Program-made: the position numbers and the translations under genes
Shown: piece by piece, positions 45,011-54,060 of the stretch
Position numbering within the stretch: the first letter of the stretch is position 1
Layout of the letters: each line of letters opens with the position of its first letter
Notes under the pieces: generated by a model
What the model saw: the letters and a program-made list of their open reading frames with translations, nothing else
Database searches by the model: none
What the model was told of the DNA's origin: nothing
Assembly (NCBI RefSeq): GCF_900099905.1
Contig: NZ_FNEE01000001.1
Span: 49,091 to 113,090 of the forward strand
Length of the DNA: 64,000 bases
Reading direction: 5' to 3'
Source: Mesorhizobium muleiense
Lineage (GTDB): Bacteria; Pseudomonadota; Alphaproteobacteria; Rhizobiales; Rhizobiaceae

Positions 45011-46566
45011 TCGGCACGCGACTGGTCGCCCTTGCGGTTCTTGTCGCCATCGGCTTTGCCAAGGCCGCCACGTCGCTCGCTCTTGTCGCCATCGTCGGTG
45101 CGGCGGTTTCCGGGGAACCGCAGCCGCTCGGGCAGGGCAGGCTGATCGTGGCCAGCCTTTCGCTCGGCATCGCGCTCTTCGCACTCGGGGTGATGCAGCG
45201 CCGACAGGGGGCAGCTTTTGCACTGGACTATGTGCGCGAGGTCCGCAGACTGCTGGTCGAGCAACTCTTCGCGTTGCCGCCTGGCGCCGGCCGGACCGGT
45301 CTCGGCCTGGTAATGACCCGCCTCGTCACCGACCTCTCCGCCATCAGATCCTGGCTGGCCGACGGCGTGGCTTCCCTCTTTGTTGCGGGTCCTTCCGTCG
45401 TTCTCATCGTGCTTGGCGCCTTCTGGCTTGCCCCAGGGGTTGCGCCGTTCCTGCTTTGCGGCGTTCTTGCCTGGTCGATCGTCTGTCTTGTTGCCCTGCC
45501 GTTTCTTCACCGGGCCATCCGCGAAAGCCGGCGGAGGCGGGGACGGCTTGCCGGCCGTCTCGGCGACATCGTTGCCGCCCGGGCGGCGTTTGCCCATTTC
45601 GGCAAAAGCGGAACGTCCACACGCAAGATCGACCGGATGTCGGAAGCGCTCAACATGTGGCTCGTCCGCCGGGCAGGGTGGTCGGGGGCTGCGCGCGCGT
45701 CCAGCGACTTCGTCATGCCCGTGATCGTCGTCATCCTCGTGGCCTATGCGTTTTCGGGCCGCCCGGCGATGCTGGTTGGCGATCTCAGCACGCTATTGCT
45801 CCTCACCGGACTGACGGTTGGCCAGCTTTCCGACCTCGCTCGCGCCGCCGACTATCGGCTTGCCTATGTCGAGTCCCGCCGCCGGATTGCCTCCATCCTG
45901 GCAAGGCCGGTGCTTGCGGATCCTGTGAATCCAGTTCCCCTGCCGCGCTCGACGTCAGGCCGGCGGCTGCGCATCGAATTTCATTGCCGAAACGGCACGC
46001 CGTCAAAAGTGCTGGATGCCGCGCCCGGCGCCTCGATCCTGCTTGGCGGTGATACGCCTGAAGCACGCAGCGCGCTTTTTTCCAGCATCGCAGGTTTTGA
46101 GGAAAACAGCGGCCTGGCGATTTTCCTCGATGACATTCCTGTCGACAAGATTTCGCAGCGCGACCGGCGCCGGGCAATCACCCTTTTGTCGCCGGCGATC
46201 CCGTTGGTGCGGGCTACAATGGTCGACAATATAGCCCTGGGAGCGCCCTCAGCGACCCCGCAGGAAGAGATAATCGCCACGGCCTCGCTGTGCGGCCTGG
46301 CAGTCGATGGACCGCCAGACAGCGGCCAGAGACTGGAGCCCCCTCAAATCAGTGCCATGCAGGCCGCCCGGATCCGTGCCGCACGAGCGCTGGTTCGATC
46401 AGCGGCCGTGCTCCTTATCGACGACATCGATGTCTGCAAGGACCGGGACTTGCTTGCGGCCGTTCTTGCACACGCGCGTGCCGCGCTAACGACAGTGATC
46501 GTCTCGTGCGAAGCAGCCACTGTGGGCATGGAATTCGATGATACGTGGCTTCTCGATTGCGAGTGA
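44989..46566 (+). CDS. ABC-exporter-like membrane protein with degenerate ATPase domain
   Basis: A 525-residue protein with the half-transporter order. Residues 1-300 carry five or six helices and exporter-type loops (YVREVRRLLVEQLFALPPG, MTRLVTDLSAIRSWL). The C-terminal 200 residues align with an ATP-binding domain, but the motifs are gone. The Walker A position reads LLGGDTPEARS with no GK(S/T). The signature position reads PPQISAMQAARIRAARAL instead of LSGGQ. The switch histidine is replaced in VIVSCEA. Only a Walker B-like VLLIDDID and a Q-loop-like SPAIPLVRATMVDNIALG remain. It probably cannot hydrolyse ATP alone. It overlaps the upstream P-loop protein by 22 bases. Confidence 0.78.
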   Translation: MPLPGILIGTRLVALAVLVAIGFAKAATSLALVAIVGAAVSGEPQPLGQGRLIVASLSLGIALFALGVMQRRQGAAFALDYVREVRRLLVEQLFALPPGAGRTGLGLVMTRLVTDLSAIRSWLADGVASLFVAGPSVVLIVLGAFWLAPGVAPFLLCGVLAWSIVCLVALPFLHRAIRESRRRRGRLAGRLGDIVAARAAFAHFGKSGTSTRKIDRMSEALNMWLVRRAGWSGAARASSDFVMPVIVVILVAYAFSGRPAMLVGDLSTLLLLTGLTVGQLSDLARAADYRLAYVESRRRIASILARPVLADPVNPVPLPRSTSGRRLRIEFHCRNGTPSKVLDAAPGASILLGGDTPEARSALFSSIAGFEENSGLAIFLDDIPVDKISQRDRRRAITLLSPAIPLVRATMVDNIALGAPSATPQEEIIATASLCGLAVDGPPDSGQRLEPPQISAMQAARIRAARALVRSAAVLLIDDIDVCKDRDLLAAVLAHARAALTTVIVSCEAATVGMEFDDTWLLDCE

Positions 46567-46833
46567 TCGGGAGATTGCCTCGGCGCTGCCACATGCCTTG
46601 TTGCAACCACAAATAGTCGCGACTAGCGACATCGATCCACAATATGGATCGCATTTTCGCCGCAAGTCGCTGATATACAGCCGATTGCATGGCAAAAATC
46701 GCTTATGCGAAATAACTGGTCCATGATATAGACCTGTATGCGAAAATCTGGAATGAGCGGGAGGAGATCGCTTCGTTCCCGATTTCGGCGTGAGCAGGCG
46801 TTGTTGCCTGGTCCGAGCGGAGGAGCTTGAAGC

Positions 46834-48702
46834 ATGGCAGCCGCCAGCAACAACACGATGATCGTCGATACGCCGGCCGAGGTGCTGGATGCGCGGCCAG
46901 GGTCACGGCTGATGTGGCCGGTCGAGGCGGTGGCCTCGATCCTGCTCGTCTTCGTCATCGGTCTGCTGCTCGCCGGCGTCATCTCGCGCTACGTGCTATC
47001 GCTGCCGATCGTCTGGATCGATGAGGCCGCCTCCATCTCCTTTCTCTGGCTCGCCATGCTCGGCTCGGCGATCGCCATCGACCGCAACGAGCATCTGCGT
47101 CTTACCATCTTCCTCAACCTGATCCCCGAGCGCGGCCGCCACTTCGTGGACGCCCTCGCTTTGCTCGTCGTGGCGACGGTGCTGCTCGCGCTGATCGTGC
47201 CGGCAAGCCAGTATGTACAGGAAGAGTGGTACGTCACCTCGGCGGCGCTCAACATTCCGATGAGCTTCCGCGCCTCGGCAATTGTCGCCGGGCTGGCATT
47301 GATGTCGGTTATCGCCGTGGGCCACGCGATCCGCGCAGCGACGCTCGCCAACCTGGCCGCCGCTGTCGCAGTCATTGCCGCACTGGCCGTGGTCGGCTGG
47401 CTGCTTTCGCCATTGTTCCTCACGCTCGGCTACGCCAACATCGTCATCTTTCTCGTCGGCGTGGTGGCGGTCTGCCTTCTGCTCGGTGTGCCGATCGCTT
47501 TCTGTTTCGGCGTCGGCACGATCGCCTTCATCGCCTTCAGCACGCACGTGCCGATGATCGTGCTTGTCGGCCGCATCGACGAGGGGATGTCGAGCCTCAT
47601 CCTGCTGTCGGTGCCGATCTTCGTCCTGCTCGGCTGTGTGCTCGACGCGACAGGCATGGGCAAGGCGATCGTCGAATTCATGGCGTCGCTGCTCGGCCAT
47701 GTGAAGGCCGGCATGTCTTACGTGCTGCTGGGCTCGATGTTCCTCGTCTCGGGCATTTCCGGTTCGAAGGTTTCCGACATGGCGACTGTCGCTCCGGCAC
47801 TTTTCCCCGAAATGAAGCGGCGCGGCCACAAGCCCAAGGAGATGATCGCGTTGCTCGCAACCGGCGCTGCGATGGCCGATACGGTGCCGCCATCGATCGT
47901 GCTGATTGTGCTCGGCTCGGTCGCCGGCGTTTCGATCGCCGCGCTTTTCACCAGCGGCTTCGTCATCGCTGTGGTTCTGTTGCTCGTCCTTGCGGTGCTC
48001 GCGCGCTGGAAGGCTTCGGGCGAGAGCATGGAAGGCGTACATCGCGCTCCGTTCTCGCTCGTCTGGAAGACGCTGCTCGTCTCCGCCCCCGCACTGGTGC
48101 TTCCCTTCCTGATCCGCGGCGCCGTCGGCGGCGGCGTCGCCACCGCCACCGAGGTTTCCACAATCGCCGTGCTCTATGCGCTGGTCATCGGCGCGTTGTT
48201 TTATGGCGGCATCGGCGCGAAGAAATTCTACGCCATGCTGGTCGAGACGGCGGCGCTATCCGGCGCCATCCTGCTCATTCTCGGCACCGCCTCGGCAATG
48301 GCCTGGGCGCTGACGCAAACCGGCTTCGCCAACCAGTTGGCCATCTACATGACCGACCTGCCCGGAGGCTGGTTCTCCTTCATGCTCGTCACCATCGCCG
48401 TCTTCATGGTTCTCGGCTGCGTCCTTGAAGGTCTGCCAGCGATCGTTCTGATGGCGCCGATCATGTTTCCGATCGCCGCTCGGCTGGGCATCAACGACGT
48501 GCACTATTCGATGGTCGTCGTGACGGCGATGAACATCGGGCTTATGGCGCCGCCTATCGGCATCGGCTTCTACATCGCCTGCAAGATCGGCGACGTCTCG
48601 CCCGACGAGGCCATGAGCGCCATCTGGCCCTACCTCGGTGCGTTGCTTGCCGGCCTGTTGCTGATCGCTGCCGTCCCGGCGCTGTCGGTAGCCTATCTTT
48701 AG
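46834..48702 (+). CDS. TRAP transporter fused permease (DctQ-DctM)
   Basis: A 622-residue membrane protein. Residues 1-180 form the four-helix small subunit (DctQ), with WIDEAASISFLWLAMLGSAI. Residues 190-622 form the large 12-helix subunit (DctM), with GVPIAFCFGVG, VPIFVLLGCVLDATGMGKAI, SGISGSKVSDMATVAPALFP, DTVPPSIVLIVLGSVAG and a second repeat ending LEGLPAIVLMAPIMFPIA. TRAP transporters use the sodium gradient and a periplasmic binding protein to import organic acids. The start follows CGGAGGAG. The binding protein is encoded 29 bases downstream. The 267-base gap upstream holds no gene. Confidence 0.9.
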   Translation: MAAASNNTMIVDTPAEVLDARPGSRLMWPVEAVASILLVFVIGLLLAGVISRYVLSLPIVWIDEAASISFLWLAMLGSAIAIDRNEHLRLTIFLNLIPERGRHFVDALALLVVATVLLALIVPASQYVQEEWYVTSAALNIPMSFRASAIVAGLALMSVIAVGHAIRAATLANLAAAVAVIAALAVVGWLLSPLFLTLGYANIVIFLVGVVAVCLLLGVPIAFCFGVGTIAFIAFSTHVPMIVLVGRIDEGMSSLILLSVPIFVLLGCVLDATGMGKAIVEFMASLLGHVKAGMSYVLLGSMFLVSGISGSKVSDMATVAPALFPEMKRRGHKPKEMIALLATGAAMADTVPPSIVLIVLGSVAGVSIAALFTSGFVIAVVLLLVLAVLARWKASGESMEGVHRAPFSLVWKTLLVSAPALVLPFLIRGAVGGGVATATEVSTIAVLYALVIGALFYGGIGAKKFYAMLVETAALSGAILLILGTASAMAWALTQTGFANQLAIYMTDLPGGWFSFMLVTIAVFMVLGCVLEGLPAIVLMAPIMFPIAARLGINDVHYSMVVVTAMNIGLMAPPIGIGFYIACKIGDVSPDEAMSAIWPYLGALLAGLLLIAAVPALSVAYL

Positions 48703-48731
48703 CCACTCGGATTCAACCAGGAGGAAACACG

Positions 48732-49748
48732 ATGACCATCACCCGCCGCAGCTTGATGATTGGCGCAGCCGCATCCATCCCGCTCGTGAGCACCATCCGC
48801 TACGCCGGGGCGCAGGCGGCGGAGTTCAACTACAAATACGCCAACAACCTGCCGCTCACCCACCCGATGAACCTGCGCGCGCAGGAAGCCGTCGAGAAAA
48901 TCCGCGAGGAGACCGGCGGCCGCGTCGCCATCCAGATATTCCCCAGCAACCAGCTCGGCGCCGACACCGACATGCTGAGCCAGGTTCGCTCGGGCGGCGT
49001 CGAATTCTTCACGCTGTCGCCGCTGATCCTTTCCACGCTCGTCGCCAATGCCTCGATCAGCGGCATCGGCTTTGCCTTCTCGGACTACGACGCGGTGTGG
49101 GCGGCGATGGATGGCGACCTCGGCAAATATGTGCGCGGCGAGATCGAGAAATCGAACCTGGTCGTTATGGAGAAGATCTGGGACAACGGCTTCCGCCAGA
49201 TCACCAGTTCCGTCGGCCCGATCGAGACGCCCGCCAACCTCGAAGGCTTCAAGATTCGCGTCCCGGTCAGCCCGCTCTGGACCTCGATGTTCACCGCCTT
49301 CAAGTCGGCGCCGGCCAGCATCAACTTCGCCGAAGTGTATTCGGCGCTGCAGACGAAGATTGTCGACGGGCAGGAAAACCCGCTCGCCATCATCTCGACG
49401 GCCAAGCTCTATGAGGTGCAGCAGTTCTGCTCGCTCACCAACCACATGTGGGACGGCTTCTGGTTCCTCGCCAACAAGCGGGCCTGGGAGGCGATGCCGC
49501 AGGACATGCGCGAGATCGTCGCCAGGAACCTCAACGAGGCCGGCGTGAAGGAGCGCGAGGACGTCGCCAAGCTCAATGCCACGCTTGAGCAGGAGCTCGT
49601 CGGCAAGGGCATGAAGATCAACCATCCGGATGCGGCCGCGTTCCGGCAGACGCTGAAGGACGCCGGCTTCTACGCCGAGTGGAAGGGCAAGTACGGCGAC
49701 GAAGCCTGGGCCATCCTGGAAAAGGCTGTTGGCGCCAGCCTGACCTGA
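48732..49748 (+). CDS. TRAP transporter substrate-binding protein (DctP family)
   Basis: A 338-residue periplasmic protein. The leader reads MTITRRSLMIGAAASIPLVS, with a twin-arginine R-R-S-L-M core, so Tat export is likely. The mature part has DctP motifs: NLPLTHPMNLRAQEAVEKIR, IQIFPSNQLGADTDMLSQV, GFKIRVPVSPLWTSM and VYSALQTKIVDGQENPLAII with the conserved Arg-binding helix (VRVP..G-type). It would present an organic acid to the fused permease. An AGGAGGAAA site precedes the ATG. The ligand is unknown, but the neighbouring acyl-CoA ligase and SDRs suggest an aromatic or branched carboxylate. Confidence 0.9.
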   Translation: MTITRRSLMIGAAASIPLVSTIRYAGAQAAEFNYKYANNLPLTHPMNLRAQEAVEKIREETGGRVAIQIFPSNQLGADTDMLSQVRSGGVEFFTLSPLILSTLVANASISGIGFAFSDYDAVWAAMDGDLGKYVRGEIEKSNLVVMEKIWDNGFRQITSSVGPIETPANLEGFKIRVPVSPLWTSMFTAFKSAPASINFAEVYSALQTKIVDGQENPLAIISTAKLYEVQQFCSLTNHMWDGFWFLANKRAWEAMPQDMREIVARNLNEAGVKEREDVAKLNATLEQELVGKGMKINHPDAAAFRQTLKDAGFYAEWKGKYGDEAWAILEKAVGASLT

Positions 49749-49825
49749 GCGCAGGGCAGTTCCCGGACGGGCAGGGCATGTGGCTCAACCGCCCGATAAC
49801 AGCCGCGATTTTTGTAAGGAATTCC

Positions 49826-50632
49826 ATGGTGGTCGACCGGCTCAGGGGAAAATCCGCAATCGTCTTTGGCGCCGGGTCATCCGGACCCGGCTGGGGCAAC
49901 GGCAAGGCAGCCGCGGTCGCCTTCGCGCGCGAAGGCGCGCGCGTCGCCTGCGTCGATCTCGCTGCGGCGGCCGCCGCTGAAACCGCTGAAATCATCCGCG
50001 ACGAAGGCAACCAGGCGATCGCGTTGTCGGCCGACGTGACCAATCTGGCCTCAGTCGAACTGGCAGCAGCGGCGGCAATGGAGGCGTTCGGCGCCATCGA
50101 CATCCTGCACAACAATGTCGGCGTGACCCATATGGGCGGTCCCATTGAACTCGATGAGGACGCGTTCCAGGCCGCCCTCGATCTCAATATCGGACCGGTC
50201 TACCGCACCGCCAAGGCGGTGTTGCCGCATATGCTCAAGGGCGGCGGCGGTGCAATCGTCAATATCTCGTCGCTCGCCGCGATACGCTACGTCGGCTATC
50301 CCTATTTCGCCTATTATGCGGCCAAGGCCGCGGTGAACCAGGCCACAGTGGCGCTGGCCATGCAATATGCCCGGCAAGGTATTCGCGCCAACTGCATCAT
50401 GCCGGGCCTGATCGACACGCCGATGATCTACAAGCAGATTTCCGGCCAGTATGGTTCGGCCGACGAGATGGTGGCCGCCCGCAACGCCATGGTGCCGATG
50501 GGGCGGATGGGAACAGCGTGGGACGTCGCTGCGGCGGCCGTGTTTCTTGCCTCCGAGGAGGCGCGCTTCGTCACCGGCGTTTGCCTGCCTGTCGATGGCG
50601 GCCAAAGCTGCGCCGTCTGCGAGCTCCGCTGA
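49826..50632 (+). CDS. Short-chain dehydrogenase/reductase (SDR)
   Basis: A 268-residue classical SDR. The cofactor motif is AIVFGAGSSGPGWGNGKAAA, in which the usual TGxxxGxG is stretched by extra glycines. ILHNNVG is the NNAG-like motif, VNISSLAA contains the catalytic serine, and YYAAKAAVNQ the Tyr-x-x-x-Lys pair. GTAWDVAAAAVFLASEEARF and GVCLPVDGGQS close the domain. It should oxidise or reduce an alcohol/ketone with NAD(P). ATG 49826 has TAAGGA upstream. It follows the TRAP binding protein by 77 bases and precedes the IclR gene by two bases, so it belongs to this catabolic operon. Confidence 0.87.
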   Translation: MVVDRLRGKSAIVFGAGSSGPGWGNGKAAAVAFAREGARVACVDLAAAAAAETAEIIRDEGNQAIALSADVTNLASVELAAAAAMEAFGAIDILHNNVGVTHMGGPIELDEDAFQAALDLNIGPVYRTAKAVLPHMLKGGGGAIVNISSLAAIRYVGYPYFAYYAAKAAVNQATVALAMQYARQGIRANCIMPGLIDTPMIYKQISGQYGSADEMVAARNAMVPMGRMGTAWDVAAAAVFLASEEARFVTGVCLPVDGGQSCAVCELR

Positions 50633-50634
50633 CC

Positions 50635-51492
50635 ATGGACATCGCGCCGCCCCCGGAACGCGATCAGACCGGCTCGCAGAGCGTCGACCGGGCGCTCAGC
50701 CTTCTTTCGATGGTCGGCCGGCACGCCGACCGCGGTGTTTCGCTCTCCGATATCGTCGAGGAAAGTGGGCTCAACAAGCCGACAACGCGCCGCCTGCTGC
50801 TGGCGCTGATGCGCGCGGGAATGATCGAGCAGGACGAGACGACGCGGCGCTATTATCTCGGCGAGGAGGCTTACGTGCTGGGCAGCCTCGCCTCGCGACG
50901 TTTCGGCTTGCTTCAGGTTTCGATGGAAAGTCTGCTGCGCCTTTCCAGAAAGACCGAGGATGCCAGCTTCCTCTCGGTTCGCCGCGACACATACTCGGTC
51001 TGCCTCTATCGCGAGGAAGGCACATACCCGGTCAGGACCCACGCGCTGCAGGCCGGATTCGAGCACCCACTGGGCGTCGGCGCCGGCTCCCTCGCCATGC
51101 TCGCCGCACTCCCCGACGAGGAAGTGGAAGCGGTGCTGGCCGCCAATGACGCAGTGCTCAAATCCGACTACCCAATGCTGCCGGTCGAGCAGATCCGGCG
51201 CGACGTCGAAACGACGCGCGCCAACGGCTATTCGCTCAATCCCGGCCGCATCGTCACCAATTCCTGGGGGGTCGGGGTTGTGCTTCGCAGCGCCGACGCG
51301 CGGCCAGTCGGCGCACTGTCGATCGCGGCGATCGACAGCCGGATGCAGCCGGCAAGGCAAATCGAACTCGTCGGATATCTCATGCAGGAGGCAAAGCGCG
51401 TCGAGGAACGGCTTGCCCAGATGTTCGCCTCGCGCGCGCATATGCGCGAGCACCCCACTTTAAAGCCGCGCACCAGGAGGTTGTCACAATGA
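50635..51492 (+). CDS. IclR-family transcriptional regulator
   Basis: A 285-residue regulator. The N-terminal winged helix (residues 15-75) reads SVDRALSLLSMVG and LSDIVEESGLNKPTTRRLLL. The C-terminal effector-binding domain has GVGAGSLAMLAALPD, RANGYSLNPGRIV, GVGVVLRSADARPVGALSIA and the usual terminal helix. IclR proteins sense a small organic molecule, often an aromatic or carboxylic acid, and control the pathway genes beside them. ATG 50635 lies two bases after the SDR stop. The C-terminus overlaps the thiolase-remnant ORF by four bases. Confidence 0.88.
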   Translation: MDIAPPPERDQTGSQSVDRALSLLSMVGRHADRGVSLSDIVEESGLNKPTTRRLLLALMRAGMIEQDETTRRYYLGEEAYVLGSLASRRFGLLQVSMESLLRLSRKTEDASFLSVRRDTYSVCLYREEGTYPVRTHALQAGFEHPLGVGAGSLAMLAALPDEEVEAVLAANDAVLKSDYPMLPVEQIRRDVETTRANGYSLNPGRIVTNSWGVGVVLRSADARPVGALSIAAIDSRMQPARQIELVGYLMQEAKRVEERLAQMFASRAHMREHPTLKPRTRRLSQ

Positions 51493-51665
51493 CGAAGGCT
51501 CACACCGACGGACGGACGCATTCCGCGTTAGGAAAGTCGGAATTGGAAAACACCGGGCAGTTGATGGCGACGGCAGCGGCGCCCACGCTTGCTCATGCCG
51601 GTGTCGAGCCCTGCGACGTCGCCGCCATCTTCGTCTCCGTGTCGTCGCTGGAGCGCGCGAAGTGA
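51489..51665 (+). pseudogene. Thiolase (acetyl-CoA acetyltransferase) N-terminal remnant
   Basis: A 58-codon frame that resembles the first 50-60 residues of thiolase-like proteins: GRTHSALGKSELENTGQLMA, then AAAPTLAHAGVEPCDVAAIF and VSVSS, where thiolases have GRTPFGK-like, A..AL..AG..P.DVD.I.. . The catalytic cysteine, His and the whole rest of the protein are missing; the frame stops with TGA and runs into the acyl-CoA ligase. A strong AGGAGG precedes the ATG, and start and stop overlap both neighbours, so a short peptide may still be made and may couple translation. An accidental small ORF is the alternative, but the resemblance is strong. Confidence 0.6.
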
Positions 51666-53290
51666 TGACCATGGCTGCAGGCGGCGTGACGCCTCCCTCC
51701 ACGCGCGTCATGAACCTCTCGCATTTTTTGACCCAGGCGGCACGCCGCAATCCGCACGACATCGGCTTCGTCTGGCGCGAGCGGCAGTGGACGTGGCGCG
51801 AGATGGAAGCGCGCGTCAACGCGATGGCCGCCGCACTCCGCGACGACTTCGGCGTGACAAAGGGAGATCGAATCCTCGTCCAGTCGGCCAATTGCAACCA
51901 GATGTTCGAATCAATGTTCGCCTGCTTCCGGCTCGGGGCCGTCTGGGTGCCGGCGAACTACCGCCAGTCGCCGGACGAAGTCGCCTACCTCGCCAAGGCG
52001 AGCGGCGCGCGTGGCCTGATCTGCGGCGCGGTCTTCCCGGCTCATGCTGCTGCCTGCCGGGAAACAGCCCCCGGGATCGACTTCGTCCTGTCGATCGGCG
52101 CGGCCGAATTCGGCGATGACTACGACGCCGTCGCCGCCCGTTTTGCCGGCCGGACCGTTGCCAGCGTCGCCGTCGATCGCGACGATCCCTGCTGGTTCTT
52201 CTTCACTTCCGGCACGACCGGCCGGCCAAAGGCCGCCGTGCTCACGCATGGCCAGATGGGCTTTGTCATCACCAATCATTTGTGCGACCTGATGCCCGCC
52301 ACGACGCGCGACGACGCCTCGATCGTGGTGGCGCCGCTGTCTCATGGGGCCGGCATTCATCAACTCGTGCAGGTGGCGCACGGCGCCAAGTCTATCCTGC
52401 TGCCAACCGACAAGCTCGACGTGCCGACGGTCTGGGCGCTGGTCGAAGAATGGCGGGTGACCAACGCCTTCACCGTGCCGACCATCCTCAAGATGCTGGT
52501 CGAGGACGACAGCGTCGACCGGTTCGACCATTCCTCGTTGCGCTATGTCATCTATGCCGGTGCGCCGATGTACCGCGCCGACCAGAAGCGGGCGCTCGAG
52601 AAGCTCGGGCCGGTTCTGGTCCAGTATTTTGGCCTGGGGGAAGTCACGGGCAATATCACTGTGCAGCCTCCTTCCTATCATTCCGTCGAGGATGGCCCGC
52701 AAGCGCGCATCGGAACCTGCGGTTTCGAGCGCACAGCCATGCAGGTCGAGATCCAGGACGACGCCGGCAATGCCGTCTCGCCGGGCGAAACCGGCGAAAT
52801 CTGCGTGATCGGGCCTGCAGTCTTCGCCGGCTATTACGACAACCCGCAAGCCAACGCCGCAGCGTTCCGCAACGGCTGGTTCCGCACCGGCGATCTGGGC
52901 CACATGTCCGAGGACGGCTTCGTCTACATCACCGGCCGCTCGTCCGACATGTATATCTCCGGCGGCTCCAACATCTATCCGCGCGAGATCGAGGAGAAGA
53001 TCCTGCTCCATCCCGACATCAGCGAAGCCGCCGTTCTCGGCATTCCCGATCCTGTCTGGGGCGAGGTCGGCGTCGCGGTTTGCGTCGCCCGCGCCGGCGT
53101 TGTGCGCGAAACGATCGCGATTGAGCGCTGGCTGGAAGGCAAGCTCGCCCGCTACAAGATGCCCAAGCGCTTCGTGTGGTGGGAGACGATGCCCAAATCG
53201 GCCTATGGCAAGATCGCCAAGAAGATGATTCGCGAAGAGCTGGAGCGCCGCGGCGAGTTGGGACCGTCCGAGCCGAAGCTCTCGGCATGA
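51665..53290 (+). CDS. Acyl-CoA/aryl-CoA synthetase (AMP-binding ANL family)
   Basis: A 541-residue adenylating enzyme. Motifs: P-loop FFTSGTTGRPKAAVLTHG, A5 YFGLGEVTGNIT, A7 GWFRTGDLGHMSEDGFVYIT, A8 GGSNIYPREIEE and A10 MPKSAYGKIAKK with the catalytic lysine. It would activate a fatty or aromatic acid to its CoA thioester by way of an acyl-AMP. ATG 51665 overlaps the remnant stop by one base; ATG 51710 (MNLSHFL) is an alternative. With two SDRs, an IclR regulator and TRAP uptake around it, it is probably the entry step of a carboxylic-acid degradation pathway. Confidence 0.9.
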   Translation: MTMAAGGVTPPSTRVMNLSHFLTQAARRNPHDIGFVWRERQWTWREMEARVNAMAAALRDDFGVTKGDRILVQSANCNQMFESMFACFRLGAVWVPANYRQSPDEVAYLAKASGARGLICGAVFPAHAAACRETAPGIDFVLSIGAAEFGDDYDAVAARFAGRTVASVAVDRDDPCWFFFTSGTTGRPKAAVLTHGQMGFVITNHLCDLMPATTRDDASIVVAPLSHGAGIHQLVQVAHGAKSILLPTDKLDVPTVWALVEEWRVTNAFTVPTILKMLVEDDSVDRFDHSSLRYVIYAGAPMYRADQKRALEKLGPVLVQYFGLGEVTGNITVQPPSYHSVEDGPQARIGTCGFERTAMQVEIQDDAGNAVSPGETGEICVIGPAVFAGYYDNPQANAAAFRNGWFRTGDLGHMSEDGFVYITGRSSDMYISGGSNIYPREIEEKILLHPDISEAAVLGIPDPVWGEVGVAVCVARAGVVRETIAIERWLEGKLARYKMPKRFVWWETMPKSAYGKIAKKMIREELERRGELGPSEPKLSA

Positions 53291-53300
53291 GGAGCAGGCG

Positions 53301-54059
53301 ATGAACAGCAGCCACCAAAGCCGCGCCGTGGCGATCACCGGCGGCGCATCGGGCATCGGCCTTGAGACGGCGCGCCTGCTGACCGAGCGCGGCTTCGAGG
53401 TCTTCCTCCTCGACCTCGCCGCGCCAGCGCTGGGTTCGGCCTGCACGGATCTCGGCCTGCGCGAGGAACGCGGCATCGTCTGCAACGTCGTCGACGAAGC
53501 GGCTGTCGACGAGGCCATCGGCCGGATCACCGCCGCGCACAGCCTCACCGCGGTCGTGAACTGTGCCGGCATAGCGATGGACCGGCCGTCGGTCGAGACC
53601 AGCGTCGAGGATTTCCGCCGCATTGTCGACGTGAACCTCACCGGAACGTTCATCGTCTCGCGGGCTGCGGCGCGCTACTGGCTTGAACGGAAGCTGCCGG
53701 GAGCGATTGTCAATATCAGCTCTGTTTCTGGTCTTTGCGGCAACAAGGGCCGCAGCGCCTACGGCGCATCGAAGGGCGGCCAGAATCTGCTCACGCTCGT
53801 CATGGCCAATGAGCTCGGCGTCGATGGCATCCGCGTCAACGCCGTCGCACCCGGGCCGATCGAAACGCCGTTGACGCAGGCCGTCCACACCGAGGATGTC
53901 CGCCGGCAGTGGTTGGATCGCGTGCCGCAGCGCCGCTACGGCACGTCGCGCGAGATCGCGGGAGCGGTGGCTTTCCTGATTTCAGACGAGGCCAGCTACA
54001 TCAACGGCCAGATTCTCGCCGTCGATGGCGGCTTCATCCATGCCGGCCTTGTCGCCTGA
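53301..54059 (+). CDS. Short-chain dehydrogenase/reductase (SDR)
   Basis: A 252-residue classical SDR: TGGASGIGLETARLL (TGxxxGxG), VVNCAGIA (NNAG-like), VNISSVSG with the catalytic Ser, YGASKGGQNLL with Tyr and Lys, and VNAVAPGPIETPL. It ends EASYINGQILAVDGGFIHAG. AGGAG precedes the ATG, ten bases after the ligase stop. It probably acts on a hydroxyacyl or alcohol intermediate. It differs from the first SDR of this cluster (49826) in its standard glycine motif, so the two are not recent duplicates. Confidence 0.9.
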   Translation: MNSSHQSRAVAITGGASGIGLETARLLTERGFEVFLLDLAAPALGSACTDLGLREERGIVCNVVDEAAVDEAIGRITAAHSLTAVVNCAGIAMDRPSVETSVEDFRRIVDVNLTGTFIVSRAAARYWLERKLPGAIVNISSVSGLCGNKGRSAYGASKGGQNLLTLVMANELGVDGIRVNAVAPGPIETPLTQAVHTEDVRRQWLDRVPQRRYGTSREIAGAVAFLISDEASYINGQILAVDGGFIHAGLVA

Positions 54060-54060
54060 G

